This document shows, piece after piece, positions 26,431 through 35,479 of a stretch of 64,000 nucleotides of DNA. The DNA comes from Verrucomicrobiales bacterium. GTDB taxonomy: Bacteria > Verrucomicrobiota > Verrucomicrobiia > Limisphaerales > JAYPXF01. Both the position numbers and the translations under genes were made by a program. Position 1 is the first letter of the stretch; the number at the start of each line of letters is the position of its first letter. The notes under the pieces were generated by a model. It saw only the letters and a list, made by a program, of their open reading frames with translations. It was not told where the DNA came from and did not search any database. The DNA lies in assembly GCA_002715965.1 (NCBI GenBank), contig PBAL01000045.1:43511-107510 (forward strand). Reading direction: 5' to 3'.

Positions 26431-29181
26431 ATGCGCATGCCTCACGGTGTTCTGTTTCGCCTCCTCTCAGTTCTTTGCCTCACACTCGCCATCCAATGCG
26501 GACACACGGCCGAGGAATCACCCATTCTCCACTGCTACATCAGCACGGGCGACAACCAATGGCTCGGCCAATCGTTGCCGATCGATTCACCAGCAAGCAT
26601 TGATGCCAGCATCGACCTCCTGCATCGGCTGGGCGTGAAGCGCCTTTACTGGCGCGGATTGGAAGCTGCGGCATGGATGGATCAATTCCGGGAGCGCGAA
26701 CACAATGTCCGCTATTGGAAGTTCTGGAAGTGGTTCCGCCATCTCTATCGCACGGTGGATCCGGACCGGGTGGCGGTCGAATCCGCGCACAAGCGGGGAA
26801 TAGAAATCTGGGGTGTTGGCAATATTTTCGACTGGGGCGCGCAGGCCGAAGTGCCTCCGTTTAAATTTTATCCGTATGGCGGAGAGAGCAGTCTTCGCGT
26901 CGACAATCCCGACTGGGTGCCCGTGGACAAGAGCGGTTTGTTGAAACAGGGCGGACCGATCGAGCTGGCATATCCGGAAGCACGCAAGGCACTCGTGGAT
27001 CTGCATGTGAAATACATGAAGCGCGATGGCTACGACGGCATGACCTTCCTGACTTATTCTGAGAACCACTCCATGCGTTTTCAGGATGAGTTTGGTTTCA
27101 GCGAACCCATCGTGGAGGAATTCAAACGACGCCATCGCATCGACATCCGCTACCAAGCCTGGACGCGCTTCGCCACGCGGGAGGATTGGCGGGCCTTGCG
27201 AGGCGAATACGTTACGGCCTTCCTGAGTGAGTTGAATGCTGCGTTGCCGGCGAAACAACGAAACGTGGGCTTCTTCCTGCAACCGTGGAACCCACACGAT
27301 CCACAGCCGTGGAATGTGCCCGAAGTCATCCAAACGGCGGGCAGCATGAAGTTTGATCTGGAAGGCTGGGTTCGCGATGGGCTTGTGAATGACTTCCTGG
27401 TTTATGGCTACTCCGACCGGCGAACGCAGGTTCGTGCTGTTCGCAACATGCGCTGGATGACCCGCGACACACCGGTAAACGTCGGCATTCTTACCTCCGG
27501 TCCTTACACCGCGGATTGGAAACGCTTTCAGAAAGAGGGCGTTCCGACGGTCATCGCGTTCGGTGAAGACGCGATGTATCTCGACCGCAGCAATCTGCCG
27601 CAACAGCCGATGAGCAGTCTTCAGAGCGATGATCCATTGCTCGTCATGAAGGCGCTTTCGCAAGTCGTGTATGGAAAGTCCAAAGCAGGATTTGAAGACG
27701 TGGCGCCGTTGATGAAACACCCGCACTTGATCGTTCGGCGATTGGCCGTGCAGTCATTGGGGAAGATCGGTGGCCAGGACGCCATAGCCGCCATTGAAGC
27801 CGCCTTGTTCGATTCGGAGAACAGCATTCGCTGCATGGCCGGCGTGGCATTGCGCGATGCTCACGGACCGAACTCGGTGAAGGCGATCCTTCGATCCATC
27901 GAACTGCATGGAAATCACATGCTCGCTGAGATCATGCGCACGACTCTCCCGCGCATTCGACCACTGCCACGCGAGGAACTCGCTCGGGCCTATCGTGAAA
28001 GCAAGAGCGTGGAGGTGCGACAGATGGCGATGCGCGCCTTGACCTTTATGCCGGACCATTCGCTGGTTCCAACCTGGGTTGAAGCGATCAACGACACCGA
28101 TCGCTTCACCCGCGTGGCCGCGGTCCGGGGACTTGCTGGTGTGGCGCATCACGATGCGATGAAGTTGCTCCTCGCCACGATCGATCATGAAGATCCGGTA
28201 ATGGCAAATGAAGCCTGCCATGCGCTCGGCTCCGCAATTGAGCGCAACGTTCGCGGGACGGAGAACCTGCGCGAATCGATTCTGCTGGCAATCAGGAATC
28301 GTTACTCGAAGTTCGGCGACTCGTATGAAGGAACGGATGCCGATTGGGCTTATCGGCCGGTCGGCAATGCGCTGCTCGCGTTCGGCGAGGAAGGCCAATC
28401 CGTCTTGCAGTCGTTCGTCGATCAATCCACCGATCGGGAACTTGCGGTCAAGGCGTGGAAAAGCCTCTACATTCGCCAACGACCAAACACGTTCTCCGAG
28501 GTAGCCGAAAAGGAAAATGAAGAGGCCATGCGACAACGTCCGATCTTCCTCAAGAAACCCGTCGCGCCCCGATTGAAACAGGATTTCGATGACACGGCTA
28601 AATGGTCGCCTGAAGGACGCGGAATGGTGGGAGATGTGAATCAGGTCTCCGGACGCTGGGGAGCGCTCCTGGACGAGGGACCACACATTACCCGCGAAGA
28701 TGCGTTGAATGGTGGCCAGTCTCTTTTGATCCGCCGTGGAGGCCATTCATTTACCGGGCATGCCATGCCAGAGATTGACGACCGGGCGGATTACCAGCTC
28801 ACGCTCCAACTCTTCCGCAAGAACGAACACTCAACCATTGTCATCCAATTGCGTGGTCCGAATGGCGGAGGGAAGCAGGAACTTGCGCTGTTTGTTGGCG
28901 AAGACGAAATCCTGCGATTGCGTGACGAGATCGGGGAGAAATGGATTTCGAGTGGACTGACCATCAAGCCACGCGAATGGACAAAGATCACGGTGACCGC
29001 CAATCGGCGGACGCGACGATACACGGTCGCCATCCGCGAAGGAGACGGCGACGAACAGATATCCAGAATCGACGCACCGTTAAACGTGCAGGAGAAGGTC
29101 AGGTTGATGACGCTGTTTCCCCAGCCTCCCGAGGGGAGTGTCACTTTGGTTGACGACATCGCACTGATGGAAGTGCGTTGA
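26431..29181 (+). CDS. Large secreted protein: TIM-barrel-like hydrolase domain, HEAT repeats, C-terminal jelly roll
   Basis: From the ATG at 26431 a 916-residue protein with a signal peptide (about 1-26, cut after HTA). An upstream in-frame start at 26149 would run through a dispersed repeat and is rejected. Residues ~30-390 read like a glycoside-hydrolase-type barrel (SIDLLHRLGVKRLYWRGLE, KRGIEIWGVGNIFDWG, KYMKRDGYDGMTFLTYSE). Residues ~410-620 contain HEAT-like repeats (VRRLAVQSLGKIGGQDAIAA, VRQMAMRALTFMPDHS). Residues ~700-916 look like a DUF1080/LamG-type sugar-binding jelly roll. No family assignment is possible for the barrel; a polysaccharide-related role is inferred from the signal peptide and neighbours. 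Confidence 0.8.
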   Translation: MRMPHGVLFRLLSVLCLTLAIQCGHTAEESPILHCYISTGDNQWLGQSLPIDSPASIDASIDLLHRLGVKRLYWRGLEAAAWMDQFREREHNVRYWKFWKWFRHLYRTVDPDRVAVESAHKRGIEIWGVGNIFDWGAQAEVPPFKFYPYGGESSLRVDNPDWVPVDKSGLLKQGGPIELAYPEARKALVDLHVKYMKRDGYDGMTFLTYSENHSMRFQDEFGFSEPIVEEFKRRHRIDIRYQAWTRFATREDWRALRGEYVTAFLSELNAALPAKQRNVGFFLQPWNPHDPQPWNVPEVIQTAGSMKFDLEGWVRDGLVNDFLVYGYSDRRTQVRAVRNMRWMTRDTPVNVGILTSGPYTADWKRFQKEGVPTVIAFGEDAMYLDRSNLPQQPMSSLQSDDPLLVMKALSQVVYGKSKAGFEDVAPLMKHPHLIVRRLAVQSLGKIGGQDAIAAIEAALFDSENSIRCMAGVALRDAHGPNSVKAILRSIELHGNHMLAEIMRTTLPRIRPLPREELARAYRESKSVEVRQMAMRALTFMPDHSLVPTWVEAINDTDRFTRVAAVRGLAGVAHHDAMKLLLATIDHEDPVMANEACHALGSAIERNVRGTENLRESILLAIRNRYSKFGDSYEGTDADWAYRPVGNALLAFGEEGQSVLQSFVDQSTDRELAVKAWKSLYIRQRPNTFSEVAEKENEEAMRQRPIFLKKPVAPRLKQDFDDTAKWSPEGRGMVGDVNQVSGRWGALLDEGPHITREDALNGGQSLLIRRGGHSFTGHAMPEIDDRADYQLTLQLFRKNEHSTIVIQLRGPNGGGKQELALFVGEDEILRLRDEIGEKWISSGLTIKPREWTKITVTANRRTRRYTVAIREGDGDEQISRIDAPLNVQEKVRLMTLFPQPPEGSVTLVDDIALMEVR

Positions 29182-29232
29182 TTGGCGAATCGCAGAGATT
29201 GAGCCTCCTCACGCGGGCTGCTACAAGGGCGT

Positions 29233-31563
29233 ATGACTTTGCGCGATTTTGCGGATCCTTCCAACTGGTCGATCACGAGCGAAGATCTTGAGTTGTTCAA
29301 CCGACGGCTTGCGGACTTTGTTCCCCCCGATTCTTTCGATGCGCATGCGCATTGGTATGACCTGCGCCATATCATCGATGACGGTAAGCCGTTTGAGAAT
29401 CCCGAGGTTGGGTACGACGTGATGCGCAGGAGCACGAAGTCCTGGATGGGCGAACGCGTGATCAAGGATGGTCTTTACTTTGGTTGGCCGCTTCGCACGG
29501 TGGACGTGCAGGGGGAGAATCGTTTCGTTGCCGACCAGGTCAATGCACATCCCGGTTGTCGTGGACTGATGCTGATCCGGCCAAACGATGATCCGGCGGA
29601 GGTCGAGCGCGTGCTGGATGCGGATGGCTTCAACGGGTTCAAGGTCTATCACGTCTTTGCGGAGCGGGAGGACACGTTCAGTAGCGACCAGGGGGAGTTT
29701 CTTCCCGAGTGGGCTTGGGAGTTGGCGCACCAACGCGGCCTGTGGATCACGATGCACATGGTTCTGCCCAAGGCGCTCAGTGATTCGCGCAACCTCAAGT
29801 ACATCCAGGAACAGTGCCGGCGATGGCCAGGTGCGAATCTGGTGCTCGCCCATGCGGCCCGCGGGTTCAACGCGTCTCACACTGTTGATGCCATCGACGG
29901 CCTGCGCGGATTGGACAACGCCTATTTTGACACCTCGGCGATCTGCGAGCCGGCCGCCTTTGAGGCGATCATTCGCGCGACGGGGACGACGCGTCTGATG
30001 TATGGGAGTGACTTTCCAGTTTCCGAACTTCGCGGAACGGCGTTCTCGATCGGTGATGGTTTTCGATGGGTTTACGAACAGGATCTCGATTGGGACAACT
30101 GGCCGCATGGCGGTTGTCCGTTGGCGGGCATCCAATCACTCCTCGCCTTGAAACAGGCCTTCCAGACGATGGCGCTGAACGATCGCGATTGCGAAAGGAT
30201 CTTCAGCACCAACGCGCGCCAGTTGTTGGGAATCGCTCCGGCGCCCACCGGCACGCTCGTCCAGGAACAATACGCACGCGCGAAGGAAATCATTCCGGGT
30301 GGAACGCAATTGCTTTCCAAGCGGCCGGAGATGTTCGCACCTGACCACTGGCCGGCTTATTACGAGGAGGCGATTGGTTGCGAGATCGTGGACACGTCGG
30401 GGCGAAAGTTCATCGACATGTCGAGCGGAGGGATACTGGCGGCCATACTTGGTTTCGCGGATCCGGATGTGAACGCCGCGGTGATCCGACGCGTGCAATT
30501 TGGTTCCATGTCCACCCTGCAGACGCATGACGAGGTCCGCCTCGCGGAATTGCTCACTGAAATTCATCCATGGGCGGACATGGCTCGATTCGTACGAACG
30601 GGAGGCGAGGCAGCTGCAGTAGCCGTACGAATTGCCCGGGCTTCCACCGGACGAGAGAAGGTGGCCATCTGCGGATACCACGGTTGGCACGACTGGTACC
30701 TCGCAGCAAATCTGACGGAAGATGACGCATTGAATGGCCACCTCCTGCCCGGTCTTGAACCGAACGGTGTTCCCCGGTCCCTGCGCGGAACAGCGTTTCC
30801 GTTCCGGTACAATCGATTGGATGAACTGGACTTGTTGATCCAGGAGCACGGTGACGATCTCGCTGCGATCATCATGGAACCAACGAGGCACGTGGATCCG
30901 GAACCTGGATTCCTTGAGGGCGTCCGCGAGCGCGCCACTCGTGCCGGCGCGAAGCTGATTTTCGACGAGATCTCAATCGGCTGGCGGCTGTGCCTCGGCG
31001 GTGCGCATCTGAAGTTTGGCGTGAGTCCGGACCTGGCGATATTTGCCAAGGCCATCAGCAATGGTTTTGCAATGGGAGCAATCGTCGGCACACAGCAAAC
31101 CATGTCCGCTGCGGAAGGTTCGTTTATCTCCAGCGCCTACTGGACCGAGGGAATTGGGCCGGCTGCTGCAGTGGCCGCGATTGAAAAGATGCAGCGCACC
31201 GACGTCCCGGCTCATCTGGCAACGATCGGAAATCTGCAGCGGGAGGCTTGGACAAAACTGGGCGAGGAAGCAGGTATTTTGGTGGCCACCGGTGGGCGAC
31301 CTGAATTGACCCTGAATGTATTCGAGCATCCCGATGCGAATGCACTGATGACCTTGTTCACCACGCGCATGTTGGATCACGGCTTTCTAACCGGCGGTTA
31401 TTTCAACCCAACATTGGCACACGAACCGAGGCACGTAGACGCCTATTTTGAGGCCGGGAGAATCGTCTTCAATGAGATTGCGGAAGCAATCCAGCATGGG
31501 GATGTGATGGAGCGAATCGGTGGCAAGCCAAAGCACACGATGTTCTCGCGCTTGACCGGATAG
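29233..31563 (+). CDS. Amidohydrolase - class III aminotransferase (GSA aminomutase-like) fusion
   Basis: A 776-residue cytoplasmic protein with two complete enzyme domains. Residues ~1-335 are an amidohydrolase_2-type TIM barrel: metal site in FDAHAHWYD, middle histidines in WITMHMV and LAHAARGF, and the late aspartate in LMYGSDFPVSE. Residues ~345-776 are a class III PLP aminotransferase close to glutamate-1-semialdehyde aminomutase (ARAKEIIPGGTQLLSKRPEMF, GGEAAAVAVRIARA, YHGWHDWY), with D in IFDEIS and the PLP lysine K606 in FAKAISNG. The linker shows no start codon with a ribosome binding site. It should transaminate or isomerise an amino-acid-like compound released by the barrel; the substrate is unknown. 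A true hemL role is unlikely because of the fusion. Confidence 0.85.
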   Translation: MTLRDFADPSNWSITSEDLELFNRRLADFVPPDSFDAHAHWYDLRHIIDDGKPFENPEVGYDVMRRSTKSWMGERVIKDGLYFGWPLRTVDVQGENRFVADQVNAHPGCRGLMLIRPNDDPAEVERVLDADGFNGFKVYHVFAEREDTFSSDQGEFLPEWAWELAHQRGLWITMHMVLPKALSDSRNLKYIQEQCRRWPGANLVLAHAARGFNASHTVDAIDGLRGLDNAYFDTSAICEPAAFEAIIRATGTTRLMYGSDFPVSELRGTAFSIGDGFRWVYEQDLDWDNWPHGGCPLAGIQSLLALKQAFQTMALNDRDCERIFSTNARQLLGIAPAPTGTLVQEQYARAKEIIPGGTQLLSKRPEMFAPDHWPAYYEEAIGCEIVDTSGRKFIDMSSGGILAAILGFADPDVNAAVIRRVQFGSMSTLQTHDEVRLAELLTEIHPWADMARFVRTGGEAAAVAVRIARASTGREKVAICGYHGWHDWYLAANLTEDDALNGHLLPGLEPNGVPRSLRGTAFPFRYNRLDELDLLIQEHGDDLAAIIMEPTRHVDPEPGFLEGVRERATRAGAKLIFDEISIGWRLCLGGAHLKFGVSPDLAIFAKAISNGFAMGAIVGTQQTMSAAEGSFISSAYWTEGIGPAAAVAAIEKMQRTDVPAHLATIGNLQREAWTKLGEEAGILVATGGRPELTLNVFEHPDANALMTLFTTRMLDHGFLTGGYFNPTLAHEPRHVDAYFEAGRIVFNEIAEAIQHGDVMERIGGKPKHTMFSRLTG

Positions 31564-31571
31564 TGTCTTCG

Positions 31572-32078
31572 CTACCTGGCGCCCACGCGTTTGCGCCAGG
31601 CTTGGTAGCGGGCAGCCATGTCTTTGACGCGCTCTGGATGTTTCATGGCAAGGTCTTGGGTTTCGCCAACGTCGGAGGCCAGGTCGTAGAGTTCCCACGG
31701 TTTATTATCGCGGGCGCGGACCAGTTTCCAATCGCTAGACATGAGCGCCCGTCCTTTCCCGCACTTCCAACCGATCTCATTGTGTCCCTTGCGAACCTTG
31801 CCGTTGAAGATGGGTTTGAGGCTCTTGCCCTCCATCGGCACTGGTTCGCGTTGGTTGAACTTTTTCGGGTAATCCAGTCCGGCGAGATCGAGACAGGTCG
31901 CCATGCCGTCGTAAGCAAGTGAATCGATGTTGGGCGTGTCGATCTCCCCGCCGCAGCAACCCAGGTCCGACCACCCCATGTCGTCGGCCATGATCAGGAT
32001 GATGTTCGGTCGTTCGTCGGCGCGAAGGTTCAGTCCGAGCACAAGCGCAAGAACCATGAGGGGGAGGAGGCGAGCCAT
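31572..32078 (-). pseudogene. Sulfatase collapsed by a large in-frame deletion
   Basis: The 168-residue frame begins as a normal secreted sulfatase (signal peptide, then [19 protein letters not shown] and [11 protein letters not shown]) and jumps at about position 31904 directly to the C-terminal part ([45 protein letters not shown]). The formylglycine cysteine motif CxPSR, the GKWHLG block and the central barrel are missing, so it cannot be a sulfatase. The remaining frame is open with an intact stop, meaning the deletion kept the frame or is recent. The start at 32078 is chosen for the signal peptide. Confidence 0.85.
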
Positions 32079-32202
32079 GCCCGTTTGTCCAAGCAGTCGC
32101 TGGAATTGGCAATCGCAATCGAACGTAAGGAAAAGCGGTTGCAAAAGAAAAAGACGCACCGTTTCCAGCGCGCCGTTTGAAAGGAACGATTGATTCCGCG
32201 GA

Positions 32203-33306
32203 TCAGCCGGTGATGCCACCACCGCTGAGGAAGATGCCTTCGAACATCATCGCAACCGCCTGCGCATTGGTCGCTTTCTCAAGGGCGGTTTCCTTGCTGA
32301 TGACGCCGTTCATGCAAAGTTCGTAGCAACACTGATTGAAGCTTTGCATGCCTTCGTCACGGCTGCCCTCAATGATGGCGGGGATCTTGCCGAACTCGCC
32401 ATCCTCAAGGGCTTTGCGCATGGTTGGCGAGTTGAGGAAGATTTCCTGGGCGGGAACCATTCCGCCATCGACCTTGGCGCACATGCGCTGACAGATGATG
32501 GCGTAAAGCGTGCCGGCAAGCTGTTTGCGGACGGATTCGCGTTCTTCCGGCGGGAAGTACTCAAGGATACGGCCGGGGGAACTGGCTGCGTTCGTGGTGT
32601 GCATGGTGGACATCACCATGTGTCCGGTATCCGCTGCATTGATCGCGGCTTTGAAGGAGATCGCATCACGCATCTCACCCACCATGATGATGTCCGGGTC
32701 CTGACGCAGGGCGCTCTTCAGTCCGCGTTGGAAGGTCATTGTGTCGAGCGTCACCTCGCGTTGTTCGATCACGCACTGGTTCTCGGAGAAGACGAATTCG
32801 ATCGGGTCCTCAAGCGTGACGATGTGTCGGCGGAAGTGCGTATTTATGTGCTCCAGCATGGCCGCCATGGTGGTGGACTTGCCACTACCGGTGGTGCCCG
32901 CCATCAGGATGATGCCACGTTCGGTTTCGGCGATGGTGCGGAGGATGTCGGGGAGGCCAAGTTTCTCAAGATTGGGCGGATCGCTTTTGACGTAGCGCAT
33001 GACGATGCACCACTTGCCCAGGGCCTGGAAAACGTTGGTTCGAAATCGTCCGACTCCTTCGATCGCGTATGAGAAGTCAGTCTCACGATCGGATTCCAAG
33101 CCGGGATAAAGATGCGGCGGACAGATGCCCTTGATCACCTTGCCCATCCACTCCTGGGTGGGGACGAAGTCAATGGACTGCAACGCAGTTGAAATACGAT
33201 ACGTTGCCGCGGAATCGGCCTTGATGTGGACGTCGGAACAGCCGTTGCTGACCCCCGTCTTGAGGATCTCGTTGAAGTACTGCTGTTCTTCGGAGAGTTC
33301 TGCCAT
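32203..33306 (-). CDS. Type IV pilus retraction ATPase, PilT/PilU-like
   Basis: Hexameric secretion-type ATPase that powers pilus retraction. The 367-residue protein has an N-terminal PAS-like region with [15 protein letters not shown] (the usual SDxH motif of GspE/PilT proteins), Walker [10 protein letters not shown] (K143), Asp box [10 protein letters not shown], Walker B region [11 protein letters not shown] and His box STMHTTNA. Length and motifs fit PilT/PilU; I cannot tell the two apart here because the divergent C-terminus lacks the classic AIRNLIRE motif. It follows a PilZ-like gene 27 bases upstream on the same strand. No other pilus genes are in the window. Confidence 0.92.
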   Translation of the reverse strand: MAELSEEQQYFNEILKTGVSNGCSDVHIKADSAATYRISTALQSIDFVPTQEWMGKVIKGICPPHLYPGLESDRETDFSYAIEGVGRFRTNVFQALGKWCIVMRYVKSDPPNLEKLGLPDILRTIAETERGIILMAGTTGSGKSTTMAAMLEHINTHFRRHIVTLEDPIEFVFSENQCVIEQREVTLDTMTFQRGLKSALRQDPDIIMVGEMRDAISFKAAINAADTGHMVMSTMHTTNAASSPGRILEYFPPEERESVRKQLAGTLYAIICQRMCAKVDGGMVPAQEIFLNSPTMRKALEDGEFGKIPAIIEGSRDEGMQSFNQCCYELCMNGVISKETALEKATNAQAVAMMFEGIFLSGGGITG

Positions 33307-33333
33307 GGCCGGACTTTAAAGCGGCCAATGGAG

Positions 33334-33666
33334 CTATGCCAAGTTGGAATACGCCAACAGGCTGAGGCGGGCGCGATGAGCCGCGGAGAGGTTCATCAGC
33401 ACCATGGAGACCTTGTAACCCTGGTGGCGATCGCCCTTGCAGGAAACAACGACTCCGGTGGCGGCAATCTCCTTGCCGTCTTCGGGGTCATGCAAGGCCG
33501 CGTTCATTTCCGTCCACTGGGAGATCTCGGTTTCGCTGCGAAACTCGATTCCATTGTGTCGGATCAGGGTGTTCTCGGGGGAGAGATGAAGCGTGTGATT
33601 GGCGTCGATTACCGGGCCACGGGGGGCGTCGAAGAGATTGGCAGTGTCCATTTTGCTAGCACTCAT
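33334..33666 (-). CDS. PilZ-like small protein upstream of the PilT-like gene
   Basis: A 110-residue soluble protein. The C-terminal part (WTEMNAALHD, AATGVVVSCKGDR, GYKVSMVLMNLSAAHRARL) has the spacing of a PilZ beta-barrel, but the RxxxR arm that binds cyclic-di-GMP is not visible, so it may be a PilZ-like protein that does not bind the nucleotide. It shares the strand and promoter direction with the PilT-like gene 27 bases downstream, which supports a pilus-related role. Start may be 33666 or the ATG 15 bases inside. Confidence 0.65.
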   Translation of the reverse strand: MSASKMDTANLFDAPRGPVIDANHTLHLSPENTLIRHNGIEFRSETEISQWTEMNAALHDPEDGKEIAATGVVVSCKGDRHQGYKVSMVLMNLSAAHRARLSLLAYSNLA

Positions 33667-33830
33667 GCGAAAGGAAGTGCGGGGAATGTAGCACCTTTGT
33701 ATGGATCGTCAACCGATGGGTAAATTCCGTAGATTTAGGTTGTGTTTGGCATTCGGCAGGGGAATTCCAACTCGGCAATTTGCGCGAACAGGCGGGTCAT
33801 CCGCCTCGCATCAAAAGGTGCCGGATCTCC

Positions 33831-34050
33831 ATGTCATATTTTCGGGCGGCATTAAGGGTAGTCTTGCTGCTGTGTCTTCTCCCCCTCGAATCGAAGTCGC
33901 AGGTCGGCGGTGGTTTTCGTGGGAACAGAAGATCATGCTCTGCAATGCGACCGGCCGCGACTTGTTCATCAACACGCCGATGATAGTGAGGGACTGGGAT
34001 CCGAACGATACGACGAGCTACGTCTACAAACTCGCCAGCCTTCAAGGGTG
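33831..34050 (+). pseudogene. Frameshifted remnant of a secreted protein
   Basis: A signal peptide (MSYFRAALRVVLLLCLLP) in one frame is followed after about position 33900 by WFSWEQKIMLCNATGRDLFI and YVYKLASLQG in another frame. The second stretch resembles the part of large secreted cellulose-binding-like proteins where CN-x-x-G-x-D-x-(W/F)-x-N-x-P is followed by YVxKLA. The rest of such a protein is absent and a family B repeat begins 10 bases later. No functional product is expected. Confidence 0.5.
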
Positions 34051-34060
34051 GCCCTGCCAA

Positions 34061-34149
34061 GGTGCTCGCTCAGTCTTTTTCAGGAACTCCGGGAAGCTCC
34101 CTCATCAATCCCAATGATCGAAGCTCTTGAAAACTCCTGAGCAAGCACC
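34061..34149. repeat. Dispersed palindromic element, family B (copy 2)
   Basis: Arms GGTGCTCGCTCAG (34061-34073) and CTGAGCAAGCACC (34137-34149) are inverted with one mismatch. Sequence inside and beyond the arms, including CGGCGCTGCGGTTCT near 34192, matches the copy at 26.3 kb. It abuts the frameshifted secreted-protein remnant. Confidence 0.72.
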
Positions 34150-34228
34150 GTCGGATAGAGCGGCATGCCGACCGCCGACCGGTGATCGGTGATCGGCGCT
34201 GCGGTTCTCGAACAGGCCTTGGCGGGAA

Positions 34229-34738
34229 TCAGCGGGAATCAGCGGTTTGCATGAGCAGCGCCCAGCACTTGTTCTTGCACGCGCCCATCTTCTGGAAGTC
34301 AACGCAGGTGGCGGAGATCTGAAGCTTCTGGGTCTTGAGCGAGAACCCAAGTTTCTGGCTGATCGCTTCCTCCAACTCCGCCAGCTGCTCATCCTCGAAT
34401 TCCACAATCTTGTCGCAGTCTTCACAGATGATGTGGTTGTGCTCCGGGTGATCGCCGTAGTTGGGATCGTAATACTTCTGGTCTTTCCCAAAATCGACCT
34501 CGCTGACCAATTCGCTTTCGATCAGCAACGGGAGGGTGCGATAAACGGTCGCGCGCGACACCGACTTGTCGCGTACGCGGGACCAGTCGAGGAGTTGTTC
34601 GGCGGTAAAGTGCTCGTCAGTTGCGAAGACGGTATCGATGATTGCCTGGCGCTGTGCGGTCATGCGCAGGCTCTTGCCCTCGATGAAGTCGAGGAACCTC
34701 GATTTGGCCAATTCTTTGTCTGCGACGGACACGGGCAA
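34229..34738 (-). CDS. fur: Fur-family metal-responsive repressor
   Basis: A 169-residue regulator with an N-terminal winged helix (about 15-95; TAQRQAIIDTVFATDEHFTAEQLL, SRATVYRTLPLLIESELV) and a C-terminal dimerisation domain containing HPEHNHIICEDCDKIVEFED, with the histidine-rich metal site and the CxxC zinc site; a second C-x3-C pair lies at ACKNKC. That pattern is of the iron-regulator Fur type rather than PerR or Zur, but metal choice cannot be proved. The stop codon lies inside a 10-base tandem duplication (34221-34240). The upstream region toward gmhA probably carries divergent promoters. Confidence 0.9.
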   Translation of the reverse strand: MPVSVADKELAKSRFLDFIEGKSLRMTAQRQAIIDTVFATDEHFTAEQLLDWSRVRDKSVSRATVYRTLPLLIESELVSEVDFGKDQKYYDPNYGDHPEHNHIICEDCDKIVEFEDEQLAELEEAISQKLGFSLKTQKLQISATCVDFQKMGACKNKCWALLMQTADSR

Positions 34739-34869
34739 GGATTATATCGGCTCGGATTTCCAAGTCAATTGTGCCACGAGTCCGGTTGACTTCGAAAAAG
34801 CAGCCATGATCCGAGGTAAATCATCAGAAGCTTGTTCCCGTTCGCGCCATCGCTAACATTCCGCAGCAC

Positions 34870-35424
34870 ATGAACGACTGGATCGCCGACTATGTCTCCA
34901 AGCAGAAGGCCACGCTGGATTCCATTCCCCGCGACCAGGTGGCTGGTCTGATCGCACTTCTCGAGAAGGCGCTGGAGGAGGACCGACAGATCTTCGTATT
35001 CGGGAACGGCGGGAGTGCGGCAAACTGCTCGCACTTCGCGACCGACCTGGGCAAGGGGGCGTCCGACGCCCTCAAACAGCGCTTTCGAATCGTTTCCCTG
35101 AACGACAACGTCAGCTGGATGACCGCCCTGGGTAACGATTACGCCTACGACGAAGTCTTCGCCATGCAGCTCCAGAACTACGGCAAACCGGGCGACATTG
35201 CGATGAGCCTAAGCGTCAGCGGCAATTCACCCAACTGCGTGAAAGGCCTTGAGTGGGCCAACTCCAACGGACTCCAAACGATCGCGCTCGTCGGCGCGAA
35301 GCGCGGGAAGATGGCCGAAATCGCCTCCACCACCGTCGTGGTCAACGACACGCATTACGGGCGGGTGGAAGACGCACACATGGGGATCTGCCATTTGATC
35401 TGTTACGCCTTCATGGAACGCTGA
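34870..35424 (+). CDS. gmhA: SIS-domain phosphoheptose isomerase-like protein
   Basis: A 184-residue cytoplasmic SIS protein. The sugar-phosphate-binding blocks IFVFGNGGSAANCSHFATDL and SVSGNSPNCVKGLEWA match GmhA, which isomerises sedoheptulose 7-phosphate for LPS heptose synthesis; GRVEDAHMGICH near the C-terminus carries the expected His/Glu active-site region. No other heptose genes (gmhB, hldE) are adjacent, so a different sugar phosphate remains possible. It is convergent with the PhoD-like gene. Confidence 0.82.
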   Translation: MNDWIADYVSKQKATLDSIPRDQVAGLIALLEKALEEDRQIFVFGNGGSAANCSHFATDLGKGASDALKQRFRIVSLNDNVSWMTALGNDYAYDEVFAMQLQNYGKPGDIAMSLSVSGNSPNCVKGLEWANSNGLQTIALVGAKRGKMAEIASTTVVVNDTHYGRVEDAHMGICHLICYAFMER

Positions 35425-35479
35425 AGAGCGTCCCGTTGTATCGGTAGATCCAAGTTATGGCCGGCTGGTGGCGCGTGCG

